A DNA stretch of 64,000 nt from Phytomonospora sp040655735 (GCF_040655735.1 NZ_JBFAKK010000006.1:310001-374000); one strand, 5' to 3'. Shown: positions 18,565 through 27,326, numbered from the stretch's first letter. The notes: a model not told the origin generated them from the letters alone. Made by a program: numbers and translations.

Positions 18565-19449
18565 TCAGGCGATGGTCGCGAGCACGGCCCGGGAGTAGTT
18601 CTCCATGCCGACCCGGTTGGGGTGGAAGGGCGCGGCGATCGAGCCGGGGATGTAGGGCTCGACCCAGCGGGTCCCGGGCGGCTTGCAGGCGTCGTGGCCT
18701 TCACTGGGGGTCTGGAGGTCGACGTATCCGGCGCCGGACTCGCTCGCGGCCGAGCGGAGCATGGCGTTGAAGTAGGTGAGGGTGGTGCGGATGTAGTTGG
18801 CGTCGCCGCCCTGTACGGGGACGGTGGGATAGCAGCCGTTCTTGGGCATGTAGGTGGCGTATCCCACGAGGAAGATGCGCGCCTGCGGTGCCCGGGCGCG
18901 CACGTCGGCGACGACCTGGCGGATCGTGGGCTTGAGGCCGTCGGTGGCGGTGCGCCAGCCGTCCTGGCCGCCCTCGTTGTAGTCGTCGGCACAGGGGTCG
19001 CCGAAGGGCGCGGGGAGCCAGTTGAAGCAGTCGGTGGCCAGGTCGAGCAGGTCGATGTCGTTGGCTCCGATGTGCACGGTGACCAGGGTGGTGTCCGCCG
19101 ACAGCGCGTCGAGCTGCGGCGGAACGTCGCCGAGGTCGGTGCCCTGCGGGGAGTAGAAGTCGGTGGTGTCGGCGCCCGAGCAGGTCACGTCCTTGAAGGC
19201 CGCGACGCCGAGGGCGCGGGCGACGTAGCCGGCGTAGTTGTTCCCCGAGCGGGTGCAGCCGAGATGCGTCTGGGGAAGGACGAGCGGTCCGGAGGCCGCC
19301 GAGTCGCCGAGGGCGACGTACCGCTCGGCGGATGCGGCGCCGGCGCCCGATGCCGTCGCGGTGACGCCGGCGGCCGCGAGGAGGAGCACGGCGGCGGCGC
19401 GGGCGATTAAGCCGAGGCGGGACGGGCCGCGAACAGGTCGTGGCTGCAT
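18565..19449 (-). CDS. Secreted SGNH/GDSL hydrolase (lipase-like)
   Basis: A 294-residue protein with a Sec signal peptide (RLGLIARAAAVLLLAAAG, likely cut after ASGAGA). The SGNH blocks are present: block I YVALGDSAASGP with nucleophile Ser, a Cys-rich segment typical of Streptomyces scabies-type esterases, block III VTVHIGANDIDLL, and the C-terminal Asp/His pair region APFHPNRVGMENYS. Even-numbered cysteines suggest disulfides. ATG 19449 has AAGGAGA upstream. Predicted activity is hydrolysis of lipid or carbohydrate esters outside the cell. A TTA leucine codon lies within the signal peptide (19408-19410). Confidence 0.87.
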   Translation of the reverse strand: MQPRPVRGPSRLGLIARAAAVLLLAAAGVTATASGAGAASAERYVALGDSAASGPLVLPQTHLGCTRSGNNYAGYVARALGVAAFKDVTCSGADTTDFYSPQGTDLGDVPPQLDALSADTTLVTVHIGANDIDLLDLATDCFNWLPAPFGDPCADDYNEGGQDGWRTATDGLKPTIRQVVADVRARAPQARIFLVGYATYMPKNGCYPTVPVQGGDANYIRTTLTYFNAMLRSAASESGAGYVDLQTPSEGHDACKPPGTRWVEPYIPGSIAAPFHPNRVGMENYSRAVLATIA

Positions 19450-19541
19450 GGTCGGTCTCCTTCATTGGAGGGTTGGGCGGTAAGGGCGGCGGGCGTCCGT
19501 TCGATGGGAGGGGTGCGCGGAGCCCGCCGTGGAAGGGCCTG

Positions 19542-20678
19542 TCAGTGCCGGAACGGGCCGGTGACCTCGTACGTGATGCCGCCGGTGCCGGCCATCTCGC
19601 CGCTCGTGCCGCGCTGGGACGAGAAGTAGAGGCGGGTGCCGTCGGGAGAGAAGGCGGGTCCGGTGATCTCCGACTCGCTCTGCCCGTCGATGCGAATGAC
19701 CGGTGCGACGGTCCCGTCGGGGGTGATGATGTTGATCTCCATGTTGCCGCCGTCCTCGGCGACGTAGAGGTCGCCGCCGGCGGTGCCGGTGATGTTGTCG
19801 ATCCCGTCGAGGGTCCCGCCGCCCTGGTAGACGGCGCGAACGGTCTCGGCCTCGGCGTCGTAGGCCCAGACGCTGCGGTCGCCCTTGGCGGTGAAGTAGC
19901 AGACGCCGTCGGCGTAGTGGCAGCCCTCGCCACCGTCGAAGTGGAGCGCGGCGGAGACCTGGTGGCGGGTCTGCTTCTCGAAGACGGCGGGTTCCGGATC
20001 GGGCACCGGCTGCCAGGTGACGCCGGAACCGGCGCCGCAGAGCACGTCCAGGCGGCCGGAGGACAGATCGCCCCAGGTGTTCGGGCGGAAGCGGTAGAGG
20101 CAGCCGTCCGACTCGTCCTCGGTCAGGTAGATGACCTGCCGGACGGGGTCGCAGGCGGCGGCCTCGTGCTTGAAGCGGCCCATCTTCTTGCGCTCGACGG
20201 CGCCGCGATTGCCGTAGGGGTCGGTCTCGAAGACACGGCCGCGAAAGATCTCCTCGCAGGAAAGCCACGTGTTCCACGGGGTCGCGCCGCCGGCGCAGTT
20301 GAGGTGGGTGCCGCTGAGGATGCGGTAGGCGCGGTCGATCGAGCCGTCGGCGCGGAACTTCACCGCCGAGGCTCCGCCGATGAGGGGAACCTCCGAGTTG
20401 GACACGTAGATCCAGCCGGCCCCGTCGGCGAAGCAGGCGCCGCCGTCGGGCGCGGGATGCCAGATGGTCCCGCCGACGGAGTGCGAGGAGCGGGCGATGA
20501 CACGGCTGGTGAAACCCGACGGGAGCGCGACGCCGTTGGCGTCGGCCGGGCCGAGAGGCCCGTAGGGACCGGCGAGCGCCGCCGGTTCGGCTCCGGCGGC
20601 GTCCTGCCAGAGGGATCCGGCGAAGGCGACGGCGCCTACTCCGGCGGTGACGGTGCGAAGGAACACGCGACGTTGCAT
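19542..20678 (-). CDS. Tat-exported PhoX/DUF839-like protein
   Basis: A 378-residue protein whose N terminus carries a twin-arginine signal (MQRRVFLRTVTAG) and hydrophobic core. The body resembles the PhoX family (DUF839): SGTHLNCAGGATPWNTWLSC, CEEIF, RFKHEAAACDP, YLTEDESDGCLYRF and a C-terminal SPDGTRLYFSSQRG beta-propeller strand. PhoX enzymes are calcium/iron-dependent alkaline phosphatases; this protein is shorter than classical PhoX (about 500-650 residues), so activity is not certain. ATG 20678 has AGGAGA upstream. It follows the SGNH hydrolase gene on the same strand, 92 bp apart. No Pho box was recognised. Confidence 0.8.
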   Translation of the reverse strand: MQRRVFLRTVTAGVGAVAFAGSLWQDAAGAEPAALAGPYGPLGPADANGVALPSGFTSRVIARSSHSVGGTIWHPAPDGGACFADGAGWIYVSNSEVPLIGGASAVKFRADGSIDRAYRILSGTHLNCAGGATPWNTWLSCEEIFRGRVFETDPYGNRGAVERKKMGRFKHEAAACDPVRQVIYLTEDESDGCLYRFRPNTWGDLSSGRLDVLCGAGSGVTWQPVPDPEPAVFEKQTRHQVSAALHFDGGEGCHYADGVCYFTAKGDRSVWAYDAEAETVRAVYQGGGTLDGIDNITGTAGGDLYVAEDGGNMEINIITPDGTVAPVIRIDGQSESEITGPAFSPDGTRLYFSSQRGTSGEMAGTGGITYEVTGPFRH

Positions 20679-20785
20679 TGATCTCTCCTGCCGATTACCA
20701 GCGGTGGCAGGACAATGATGGTGGGCAGGCTACCGGGAAGTAAATGGGACGGATTCGCAAATCCGGGCGACCTTTTGGTGACCGG

Positions 20786-21061
20786 TCACAAATTCCCCTC
20801 GGCGCGCCGGCGCGCGTACTTCTCCGGAAGGCACACCGCGCACGGCCGGAATCCGGCGGCCACCGCGGTGGCCTCGTCGGCGAAGAAGACGCGGTGGCGA
20901 ACGTAGCCGCCTCTGTCGATGGCGCGTGCCGCCGACGGGCAGTCGAGCCGGCCGTAGAGGCGGCCGCGCCGGTGGCCGCCGAGAGTCCCCGGCGCGGGGC
21001 TCTCGTACGGCCTCCGGTCGGCGCCGAGCAGGGTGTACGTGCGCGGTTCAGGCCGCGTCAT
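20786..21061 (-). CDS. Stand-alone Ada-type metal-binding domain protein
   Basis: A 91-residue protein made almost only of an Ada N-terminal zinc-domain homologue: GRLYGRLDCPSAARAI, RHRVFFADEATAVAAGFRP and CAVCLPEKYA. Classical Ada has four cysteines (CxxxC plus CxxC); here the first pair is reduced to one Cys in LDCPSA. The ATG at 21061 overlaps the 3' end of the 2OG oxygenase gene by 14 bp, so the two are translationally coupled. In E. coli Ada this domain repairs methyl phosphotriesters and acts as methylation sensor; whether a three-Cys form can do so is unclear. Confidence 0.8.
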   Translation of the reverse strand: MTRPEPRTYTLLGADRRPYESPAPGTLGGHRRGRLYGRLDCPSAARAIDRGGYVRHRVFFADEATAVAAGFRPCAVCLPEKYARRRAEGNL

Positions 21062-21779
21062 GGAACACCAGGCCGAGCGTGTGCCGCAGGCCCGAGCGGA
21101 CGGCGCTGACGCCGTGGCGGACGGGTGCGGCCGACCAGCCGCGCGCCGAGCGGACCGGGCGGTCGCGGGTGGTGAAGACCAGTCCGTGTCCCTGCCGCAG
21201 GGTCCGCGAGGTGCCTCGCGACTGGGCGCGGGGCCGCTGCTCGACGAGCAGGAACTCGCCCCCCTCGTAGTCGGCGCCGGGCACGTCGAGGCCGATGACG
21301 ACCTGGAGGGGGAAGACCAGGTCGCCGTAGAGGTCGCGGTGCAGGGCGTTCCAGTCGTCCTCGCGGTAGCGAAGCAGGATCCCCGTCGGCCGGGTCTGGC
21401 CCGCCTCGTGGCACTGGTCGAGCCATTCGGCGAGCGTGTCGGGCCAGGGCGCGGGCCTGGTGAGGCGGGCCGCCCAGTCGCGGGCGATGGGCAGCAATCG
21501 CGGGTAGAGGGCCTCGCGCAGCCACTGGAGCGGCTCGGGGAAGGGGTAGCGGAAGTAGCGGTACTCCCCCGAGCCAAAGCGGTGGCGGGCCATGTCGACC
21601 GTCGCGCGGAAGCGCTGGTCGTCTTCGTACATGGCGGTGATCTCGCGGCACTCATCCGGGGTGAGGAGGGGGCCGGTGGGCGCGCAGCCGTGCGCGTCGG
21701 TCTCCTGTTTCACGGCGGCCCAGTCGGTGGCCGCGACGCGGTCCTCGAAGGTCGCCGGGGTTTCGACGGCGGTTGTCAT
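21048..21779 (-). CDS. 2OG-Fe(II) dioxygenase, AlkB-like context
   Basis: A 243-residue protein of the 2-oxoglutarate/Fe(II) oxygenase superfamily: an iron-binding His-x-Asp in NALHRDLYGDL, a downstream His within RHGVSAV, and an Arg about ten residues later in RSGLRHTLGL for 2-oxoglutarate. ATG 21779 has AAGGAGA upstream. It lies 15 bp after ogt and overlaps the Ada-domain gene, inside an alkylation-repair cluster, so oxidative demethylation of DNA is the natural guess. It is not a canonical AlkB by sequence, and related proteins are often annotated only as 2OG oxygenases. Confidence 0.8.
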   Translation of the reverse strand: MTTAVETPATFEDRVAATDWAAVKQETDAHGCAPTGPLLTPDECREITAMYEDDQRFRATVDMARHRFGSGEYRYFRYPFPEPLQWLREALYPRLLPIARDWAARLTRPAPWPDTLAEWLDQCHEAGQTRPTGILLRYREDDWNALHRDLYGDLVFPLQVVIGLDVPGADYEGGEFLLVEQRPRAQSRGTSRTLRQGHGLVFTTRDRPVRSARGWSAAPVRHGVSAVRSGLRHTLGLVFHDAA

Positions 21780-21794
21780 CGGTTCTCCTTGCGG

Positions 21795-22307
21795 TCAGAT
21801 GAGGGTCGGCGCGAGGGCGCCTTCGAGGGTGAGCAGCGCGACCTTGCGGTCGATCCCGGCGGCGTAGCCGCGCATGGAGCCGTCGGCGCCGATGACGCGG
21901 TGGCAGGGGCGGACCAGCAGCAGCGGGTTGGCGCCGATCGCGGCTCCGAGCGCGCGGACGTCGGCGCGCGGGACGCCGAGGGTCTCGGCGAGGGCGCCGT
22001 AGGTCGTCGTCGTGCCGTACGGGATGTCCTCCAGCGAGCGCCAGACGCGCTGCTGGAACGCGGTGCCGACGGCGTTGTAGTCGAAGTCGAACTCGACGGC
22101 CTCGCCGGCGAAGTAGGCCTCGACGCGCTCGGTCACGGCGGCGAACGCGGCCGGCGCCTCGCGCGATCGGGGGCTGCGCGCGGAGGGATTGCGCTGCCCT
22201 GGCATCGACAGCGAGGACAGGGTGATCCCGTATTTCGCACCGGATGATTTCACGCCGGTCAGCTGCAGTTCACCGAGTGGACCAGAAATTGTCGTGTGGA
22301 CGTTCAC
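21795..22307 (-). CDS. ogt: Methylated-DNA--protein-cysteine methyltransferase
   Basis: A 170-residue O6-alkylguanine-DNA alkyltransferase. The acceptor motif is PCHRV (Cys135), preceded by an N-hinge and a helix-turn-helix (GALAETLGVPRADVRALGAAIGANP) with the conserved YGTTTTYG block. It accepts alkyl groups irreversibly from O6-alkylguanine. The GTG start at 22307 has AAGGAA upstream. It lies 65 bp downstream of the Ada-AlkA gene and 15 bp upstream of the 2OG oxygenase, consistent with one repair operon. Length is typical. Confidence 0.95.
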   Translation of the reverse strand: MNVHTTISGPLGELQLTGVKSSGAKYGITLSSLSMPGQRNPSARSPRSREAPAAFAAVTERVEAYFAGEAVEFDFDYNAVGTAFQQRVWRSLEDIPYGTTTTYGALAETLGVPRADVRALGAAIGANPLLLVRPCHRVIGADGSMRGYAAGIDRKVALLTLEGALAPTLI

Positions 22308-22372
22308 GGCACCGTTCCTTACCTATTTCGCAACGGGTTGACGGGTGCAATTCTGTGCCGTCGAGGCGCCTA

Positions 22373-23761
22373 TTACCGGCGGGATTCGGACGTCGCGATC
22401 CGGGCCTCGTGGAGCGCCGCGTAAGTGCGCCAGGGACTCAGCTCGGCGCGGCCCTCGGGCCACACGTCGGGGTCTCCGAGCGCGCGCATGCGAATGTAGG
22501 CGGCGGTGTCCTGGCCGACGCCGGGCACGGCGAGGAGTTCGCTCTCGGCCTGGTCACGGTCGGCTCCGGCGTCGAGCCGGACGTCACCGGCGGCGAGCGC
22601 GGAGCTCAGGGCGGCCACGGCGGGCCGCGTTGGTTCGGCGAGTTCGGCGAGTCCGGCCCCGGCGAGGACGGCGGGTTCGGGGAAGAGGTGGGTGAGCGTG
22701 CCCTTGGGAGTGGGCAGGGGTCTCCCGTATGCCGCGACCAGGGCCGCCGCGGCTTCGCGGGCGGTGCCCGTGGCCTCACCGAGCAGGGCGCGGACGGCGA
22801 GTTCGGCGGGGTCGGCGGCGCCGGGTGCGCGCAGGCCCGGCCGGGCGGCGACCGAAGGGCCGAGTCGCGGGTCGCCGGAGAGCCGTTCGGCGACGGTGAA
22901 CGGGTCGGCGTCGAGGTCGAGGAGGCGGCGCAGGCGGTGCGCGGCGGTGGTGAGGTCGCGCAGCTCGTCGAGGTGGAGACGGGACTCCAGCCAGGAGCGG
23001 CCGGCCTTCTCGTCGACTTCGACGATCCCCGACCCCAGGGGCAGGCGCATGGTGCGGCGGTAGACGCGGTGGCCCCGCACTCCGGTGACCTCCTCGACGC
23101 CGGGGACTGCGCGGTCGGCGAGGAAGTCGAACATCTCGGCGGCCGCGTACTCGCCGCGGAAGGCGAGCCGCAGTGGGATCCCGCCGCCCGGAGCGACGCG
23201 GTCGCGGAGGTGGGCGGCACGCAGTTCGCTGGGTGTCGCGGCGTAGATCTCGCGGATGGTGTCGTTGAACTGGCGGACGCTGCTGAACCCGGCGGCGAAG
23301 GCCACGCGGGCGGTCTGCAGGCCGGTGGTCTGGAGGAGGACCCGGGCGGTGTGGGCGCGCTGGGCTCGGGCCAGCGCGACCGGTCCGGCGCCCAGTTCGG
23401 CGTTGAGCTGGCGCTGGACCTGCCGGGCGCTGTAGCCCAGGCGGGAGGCCAGTCCGGCGACGCCTTCGCGGTCGACGACGCCGTCGCCGATCAGCCGGAC
23501 GGCGCGGCCGACGACGTCGGCGCGGTTGTCCCAGGCCGCCGAGCCGGGCGCGGTGTCGGGGCGGCAGCGGCGGCAGGCGCGGAAGCCGTCGGCCTGCGCG
23601 GCGGCCGAGCTGGGGAAGAAGCGCACGTTCTGGCGCTTCGGCGTGGTGGCCGGGCAGCTCGGGCGGCAGTAGATGCCGGTGGTGGAGACGGCGAAGAAGA
23701 ACTCGCCGTCGAAGCGCGCGTCGCGGCTGCGGACGGCCTCGTACCTGCTGTCGCCGGTCAT
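22373..23761 (-). CDS. Ada-AraC-AlkA fusion with an apparently deleted catalytic loop
   Basis: A 462-residue protein. An Ada zinc domain has four cysteines (Cys32, Cys36, Cys63, Cys66) in YCRPSCP and CRRC. An AraC-type HTH follows (about 80-185), then an AlkA N-terminal domain and a HhH-GPD glycosylase region (VPGVGQDTAAYIRMRALGDP). It is an adaptive-response regulator fused to 3-methyladenine glycosylase, common in actinobacteria. The oddity is at the C terminus: GDPDVWP runs directly into EGRAELSPWRTYAALHE. In AlkA proteins about 25 more residues lie here, including the catalytic Asp (E. coli Asp238). That stretch is missing in frame, so the glycosylase is probably inactive while sensing and DNA binding remain. 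ATG 23761 was preferred over GTG 23764. Confidence 0.88.
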   Translation of the reverse strand: MTGDSRYEAVRSRDARFDGEFFFAVSTTGIYCRPSCPATTPKRQNVRFFPSSAAAQADGFRACRRCRPDTAPGSAAWDNRADVVGRAVRLIGDGVVDREGVAGLASRLGYSARQVQRQLNAELGAGPVALARAQRAHTARVLLQTTGLQTARVAFAAGFSSVRQFNDTIREIYAATPSELRAAHLRDRVAPGGGIPLRLAFRGEYAAAEMFDFLADRAVPGVEEVTGVRGHRVYRRTMRLPLGSGIVEVDEKAGRSWLESRLHLDELRDLTTAAHRLRRLLDLDADPFTVAERLSGDPRLGPSVAARPGLRAPGAADPAELAVRALLGEATGTAREAAAALVAAYGRPLPTPKGTLTHLFPEPAVLAGAGLAELAEPTRPAVAALSSALAAGDVRLDAGADRDQAESELLAVPGVGQDTAAYIRMRALGDPDVWPEGRAELSPWRTYAALHEARIATSESRR

Positions 23762-23906
23762 CACATGGTCAACTGTGGCTCGCCGCGAGCGCCTCGACCG
23801 GCGGTTTTCGGACTTCGCGTTCGGCTCGTGGCCCGGCTCACTCGCGGTTGCCCGCCGTCGCGGGATTGGTGCAGACTTCCGCCGCAGCCCACGTGAGGAG
23901 TCCGCG

Positions 23907-24530
23907 ATGTACGTGCCGGCACATTTCGCCCCGGGTGGGGCCGAGGTCGCCGACCTCCTCACCAACCACGGCGCCGCCGACCTGGTCACCTCGACGGCCC
24001 GGGGGATGATCGCGACCCTGCTCCCCTTCGTGCACGACCCCGGCGCAGGCGAGCGCGGGTCGCTGTTGGGCCACGTCGCCCGCAACAACGACCAGTGGCG
24101 CGAACCGGCCATCGGCGACGCGCTGGTGATCGTGCGGGGACCGGACTTCTACGTGTCCCCCACCTGGTATCCGTCGAAGGCCGAGCACGGGCGCGCGGTG
24201 CCGACCTGGAACTACGTGACCGCGCACGTCTACGGCCGCCTCGTGGTCCACGACGATCCGGCGTGGCTGGCGTCGCTGGTGCGGCGGCTCACGGAGAAGC
24301 ACGAGGGCCGCCGGGCGAAGCCCTGGACGGTCGAGGACGCTCCGGCGAGGTTCGTCGAGGGCCAGTTGCGCGCGATCGTCGGTGTCGAGGTCGTCATCGA
24401 CCGGGTGGAGGCGAAGTTCAAGCTCAACCAGAATCGTTCGCGGGCCGACGTCGACGGGGTCGTCGCGGGACTGACCGCCGAGGGCGACGAGTCCGGCGTG
24501 CGGGCGATGCGCGAGGGCAACGGCGGCTGA
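23907..24530 (+). CDS. PaiB-like FMN-binding protein
   Basis: A 207-residue protein matching the PaiB/FMN-binding split-barrel family: MYVPAHFAPG start, LLGHVARNNDQW, FYVSPTWYPSK and VPTWNYVTAHVYGR motifs, then a C-terminal KFKLNQNRS. These proteins are called transcriptional regulators after B. subtilis PaiB, but the fold is that of flavin-binding oxidoreductases. ATG 23907 follows GAGGAG. It is divergent from the Ada-AlkA gene (145 bp between starts) and converges on the AlkZ-like gene one base apart. A link to alkylation response is suggested only by position. Confidence 0.88.
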   Translation: MYVPAHFAPGGAEVADLLTNHGAADLVTSTARGMIATLLPFVHDPGAGERGSLLGHVARNNDQWREPAIGDALVIVRGPDFYVSPTWYPSKAEHGRAVPTWNYVTAHVYGRLVVHDDPAWLASLVRRLTEKHEGRRAKPWTVEDAPARFVEGQLRAIVGVEVVIDRVEAKFKLNQNRSRADVDGVVAGLTAEGDESGVRAMREGNGG

Positions 24531-24531
24531 G

Positions 24532-25665
24532 TCAGGCGTGGCCGCCGACGTTGATCTCGCCGAAGGTCAGGGTCGCCGTGCCGCCGTGGAACTCAGCGTT
24601 GCGCTCGACCTGCTCCTCGACGCCCTTGACCTGCCGTGCGGTCAGTTCCCCGAGTGCCTCGACGGTGACGGCCGCCTTGCGTCCCGAACGCTTCTGGTGC
24701 CACACGCCGGCGACCGCGCCGTCGATGAGCAGGATCGGGAAGTTCCCCGCCTGGCCGCGTGCCAGCGCACGTTCGAAGGCTCGCCCCGGGAAGAGCCGTT
24801 CGCGCGGCTGACAGGCGATGCCGTAGGCGTCGAAGTAGGGCAGCAGGCGTACACCTTCGGGCGCGGTGTCGGCGAAGTCGGTGTCACCGGCGTTGACCCA
24901 CATGGTCTCGCCGTCGAGTTCGACGGCTTCGATGCGGCTGGCGAGCGTGGTGAAGAGTTCGGCGGCCCAGCGGGCTTTGGCGCCGATCCAGCGCGCGAAG
25001 TGCTGCGGGGTGGCGGGGCCGTAGGCGTGCAGGTAGCGGGCGAGCAGTTCGGCGTGGGCATGTGCGGCGGGCATCGGCGTGAAGCCGGGGAGCCAGCGGT
25101 GCGGGTCGGTGTAGGTGACCTTGCGTCCCCGGTTGGGGCCGAAGCACAGGGCGCCTCGCGCGCCGGCGACGGAGAGGGCCTGGCGCCAGCGCGGCCACAT
25201 CGTGTTGAAGCCGGGCATGACGAGATCCCCGGCCCAGGGTCCGGTCTCGGCGACGACGGCCGCGTCGAGTTCGTCGATGGTGAGCTCGGTGTCGGCGAGA
25301 ACGCGGCCGACGGCGGCGACGATCTCGTCGACCTGCCCGGGTGCGAGGCCCGCGTTCACCCGGCCATCGGGGATGCCCGCCAGTGCCCCGATCCACATGG
25401 GCAACTCGGCCGAGGGCAGGAGATGGACGGTACCCCGCGGGCCGTGTGTCTTCACCAGGGCCCGCTCGTCCCAGATCGCCGATCGGACCTCGGCCCGCAC
25501 GCTTCCGGGGAGGCGCAGGCCGATCGAGTGCTCCCCCGCCGAGAGGACCTGCGCGTGCGCGCCGCACATGGCGGCCACGACCGAGGCGGGGTCGGAACCA
25601 GGCGTGGGCCCAAGGCCGTTACGGTCGAGTCGGCGTGCGCTGATGGCGGACCAGGTGAGCGTCAT
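24532..25665 (-). CDS. HTH_42 winged-helix protein, AlkZ-like DNA glycosylase family
   Basis: About 377 residues of the HTH_42 superfamily that includes AlkZ/YcaQ interstrand-crosslink glycosylases. Motifs: LTWSAISARRLDRNGL at the N terminus, HGPRGTVHLLP, AYGPATPQHFARW, LLPYFDAYGIACQPR and DGAVAGVWHQKRSG. AlkZ uses a Q-x-Q pair in its active site; at the corresponding N-terminal spot this protein has GAHAQV, that is H-x-Q, so activity may differ. I prefer ATG 25665 (MTLTWS, the usual family start); ATG 25686 is possible, and neither has a clear ribosome site. Location beside ada/ogt/alkA supports a DNA-repair role. Confidence 0.82.
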   Translation of the reverse strand: MTLTWSAISARRLDRNGLGPTPGSDPASVVAAMCGAHAQVLSAGEHSIGLRLPGSVRAEVRSAIWDERALVKTHGPRGTVHLLPSAELPMWIGALAGIPDGRVNAGLAPGQVDEIVAAVGRVLADTELTIDELDAAVVAETGPWAGDLVMPGFNTMWPRWRQALSVAGARGALCFGPNRGRKVTYTDPHRWLPGFTPMPAAHAHAELLARYLHAYGPATPQHFARWIGAKARWAAELFTTLASRIEAVELDGETMWVNAGDTDFADTAPEGVRLLPYFDAYGIACQPRERLFPGRAFERALARGQAGNFPILLIDGAVAGVWHQKRSGRKAAVTVEALGELTARQVKGVEEQVERNAEFHGGTATLTFGEINVGGHA

Positions 25666-25709
25666 GTCGGCAACGCTACGAGGCATCTAGGTCGGTTTCG
25701 GTCCTAGGT

Positions 25710-27194
25710 CTATCCGGCCAGCATCGCCGGACTGTCGATGCCGGGCTCGTGCTTGCCGCGACGCAGCAGGAGGCCGCACGCGATCGCGCCGGCGGCGAAG
25801 ATGACCGCAGACCACCAGAAGGCGGTCGTGTAGCTCTTCAGCGCCGCCTCGGCGAGCAGTTGCGGGGTCGGCTGCTTCCCGGCGATGAAGGCGGTGGCGG
25901 CGTTGTTGGCCAGGGTGCTCAGCAGCGCGGTGCCGATGGAGCCGCCGACCTGCTGGGAGGTGTTCACCATCGCCGAGGCGACCCCGGCGTCGAGCTCGGC
26001 GACGCCCGCCGTGGCGACGTTCATGGCCGGCGCGATGATCAGGCCCATGCCCAGACCGCAGACGATCAGCTGCGGCATCACATGGGTGACGTAGACGCTG
26101 TCGAGCTGGATCGTGGTCAGCCAGACCAGCCCGATCGCCGCGAGGACCATGCCCGCCGCGATCGGGATCTTGGCGCCGATGCGCGGCAGCAGCACGATCG
26201 TGGAGACCTGGGCGGTGATCATGATGCCGGCGACCATGGGCAGGAACGCCAGGCCCGTCTTGACCGGCGTGTAACCCAGGGTGGTCTGCATGTAGTAGGT
26301 GAGGAACAGGAAGATCCCGAACATGCCGGCACCGGCGATGAAGACCGCCAGGTAGGCGCCTCCGCGGTCGCGGTCGCGGACGATCCGCATGGGCAGCAGG
26401 GGGTGGGCGACCTTCCGTTCGATCATCACGAACAACACCAGCAGGACCGCGCCCGCGACGAGGAAGCCCCACACCGAAGGCGAGCCCCAAGACCGTGTCT
26501 CGGCACGTGAGAGGCCGAACACGACACAGAAGAGACCGGCGGTCACCACGACCGTGCCGGGGATGTCGAGGGTGGGCCGGTCGGCGTGGCGTCCGGGCAC
26601 GAGGAACATGAGCGCGCCGACGAGGGCGACGGCCGCGAAGACGAGGTTGACGTAGAGGCACCAGCGCCAGTTGAGGTACTCGGTGAGGACACCGCCGAGG
26701 AGGAGGCCGATGGCGCCGCCGGCACCGGCGATCGCGCCGAAGATGCCGAAGGCCTTGCCGCGTTCCTTGGGGTCGTTGAAGGTCGTCGTCAGCAGCGACA
26801 GCGCCGCCGGTGCCAGGAGGGCGCCGAAGACGCCCTGCAGCGCGCGGGCGAGGACCAGCATCTCGAAGTTGCCGGCCGCGCCGCCGAGCGCCGAGGCGAG
26901 CGCGAAGCCGAGGAGGCCGACGATGAAGGTGAGCTTGCGGCCGAAGAGGTCCGAGAGGCGCCCGCCGAGGAGCAGGAGGCTGCCGAAGGCGAGCGAGTAG
27001 GCGGTGACGATCCACTGGCGGGAGTCGTTGGAGAAGCCCAGTTCGGCCTGCGCGGAGGGCAGCGCGATGTTCATGACGGTCGCGTCGAGCACGATCATGA
27101 GCTGCGCCAGGCCGATGACGGCGAGGATCAGCCACCGGTGCGGCGCCACTTCACCGGCCCGCCGGGCGCCTCCACCGCTGCTCGCTGAGGCCAT
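25710..27194 (-). CDS. MFS drug transporter, DHA2 (14-TM) type
   Basis: A 494-residue protein with 14 predicted membrane spans. DHA2/EmrB-QacA markers: LAQLMIVLDATVMNIALPSA in TM1, RLSDLFGRKLTF loop, and motif C-like GPxxGG as GAIAGAGGAIGLLLGG in TM5. ATG 27194 follows GGGGGGAA. These pumps export lipophilic cations or antibiotics by proton antiport. It is next to the AlkZ-like gene on the same strand (44 bp gap), which fits a toxin/genotoxin-resistance pairing, but no regulator is adjacent. Substrate unknown. Confidence 0.9.
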   Translation of the reverse strand: MASASSGGGARRAGEVAPHRWLILAVIGLAQLMIVLDATVMNIALPSAQAELGFSNDSRQWIVTAYSLAFGSLLLLGGRLSDLFGRKLTFIVGLLGFALASALGGAAGNFEMLVLARALQGVFGALLAPAALSLLTTTFNDPKERGKAFGIFGAIAGAGGAIGLLLGGVLTEYLNWRWCLYVNLVFAAVALVGALMFLVPGRHADRPTLDIPGTVVVTAGLFCVVFGLSRAETRSWGSPSVWGFLVAGAVLLVLFVMIERKVAHPLLPMRIVRDRDRGGAYLAVFIAGAGMFGIFLFLTYYMQTTLGYTPVKTGLAFLPMVAGIMITAQVSTIVLLPRIGAKIPIAAGMVLAAIGLVWLTTIQLDSVYVTHVMPQLIVCGLGMGLIIAPAMNVATAGVAELDAGVASAMVNTSQQVGGSIGTALLSTLANNAATAFIAGKQPTPQLLAEAALKSYTTAFWWSAVIFAAGAIACGLLLRRGKHEPGIDSPAMLAG

Positions 27195-27326
27195 GAGATT
27201 CCCCCCGTCGGCCGTGCCCGTCGGCGGCGGCCGGACTCGCACGCGGGCGAGGACCGGACCTTCCGGACAGAGTCGACAATAAGGGCTCAGTGGTGGCACG
27301 TACGGGCGAAACTCCGGATGGAGGCG

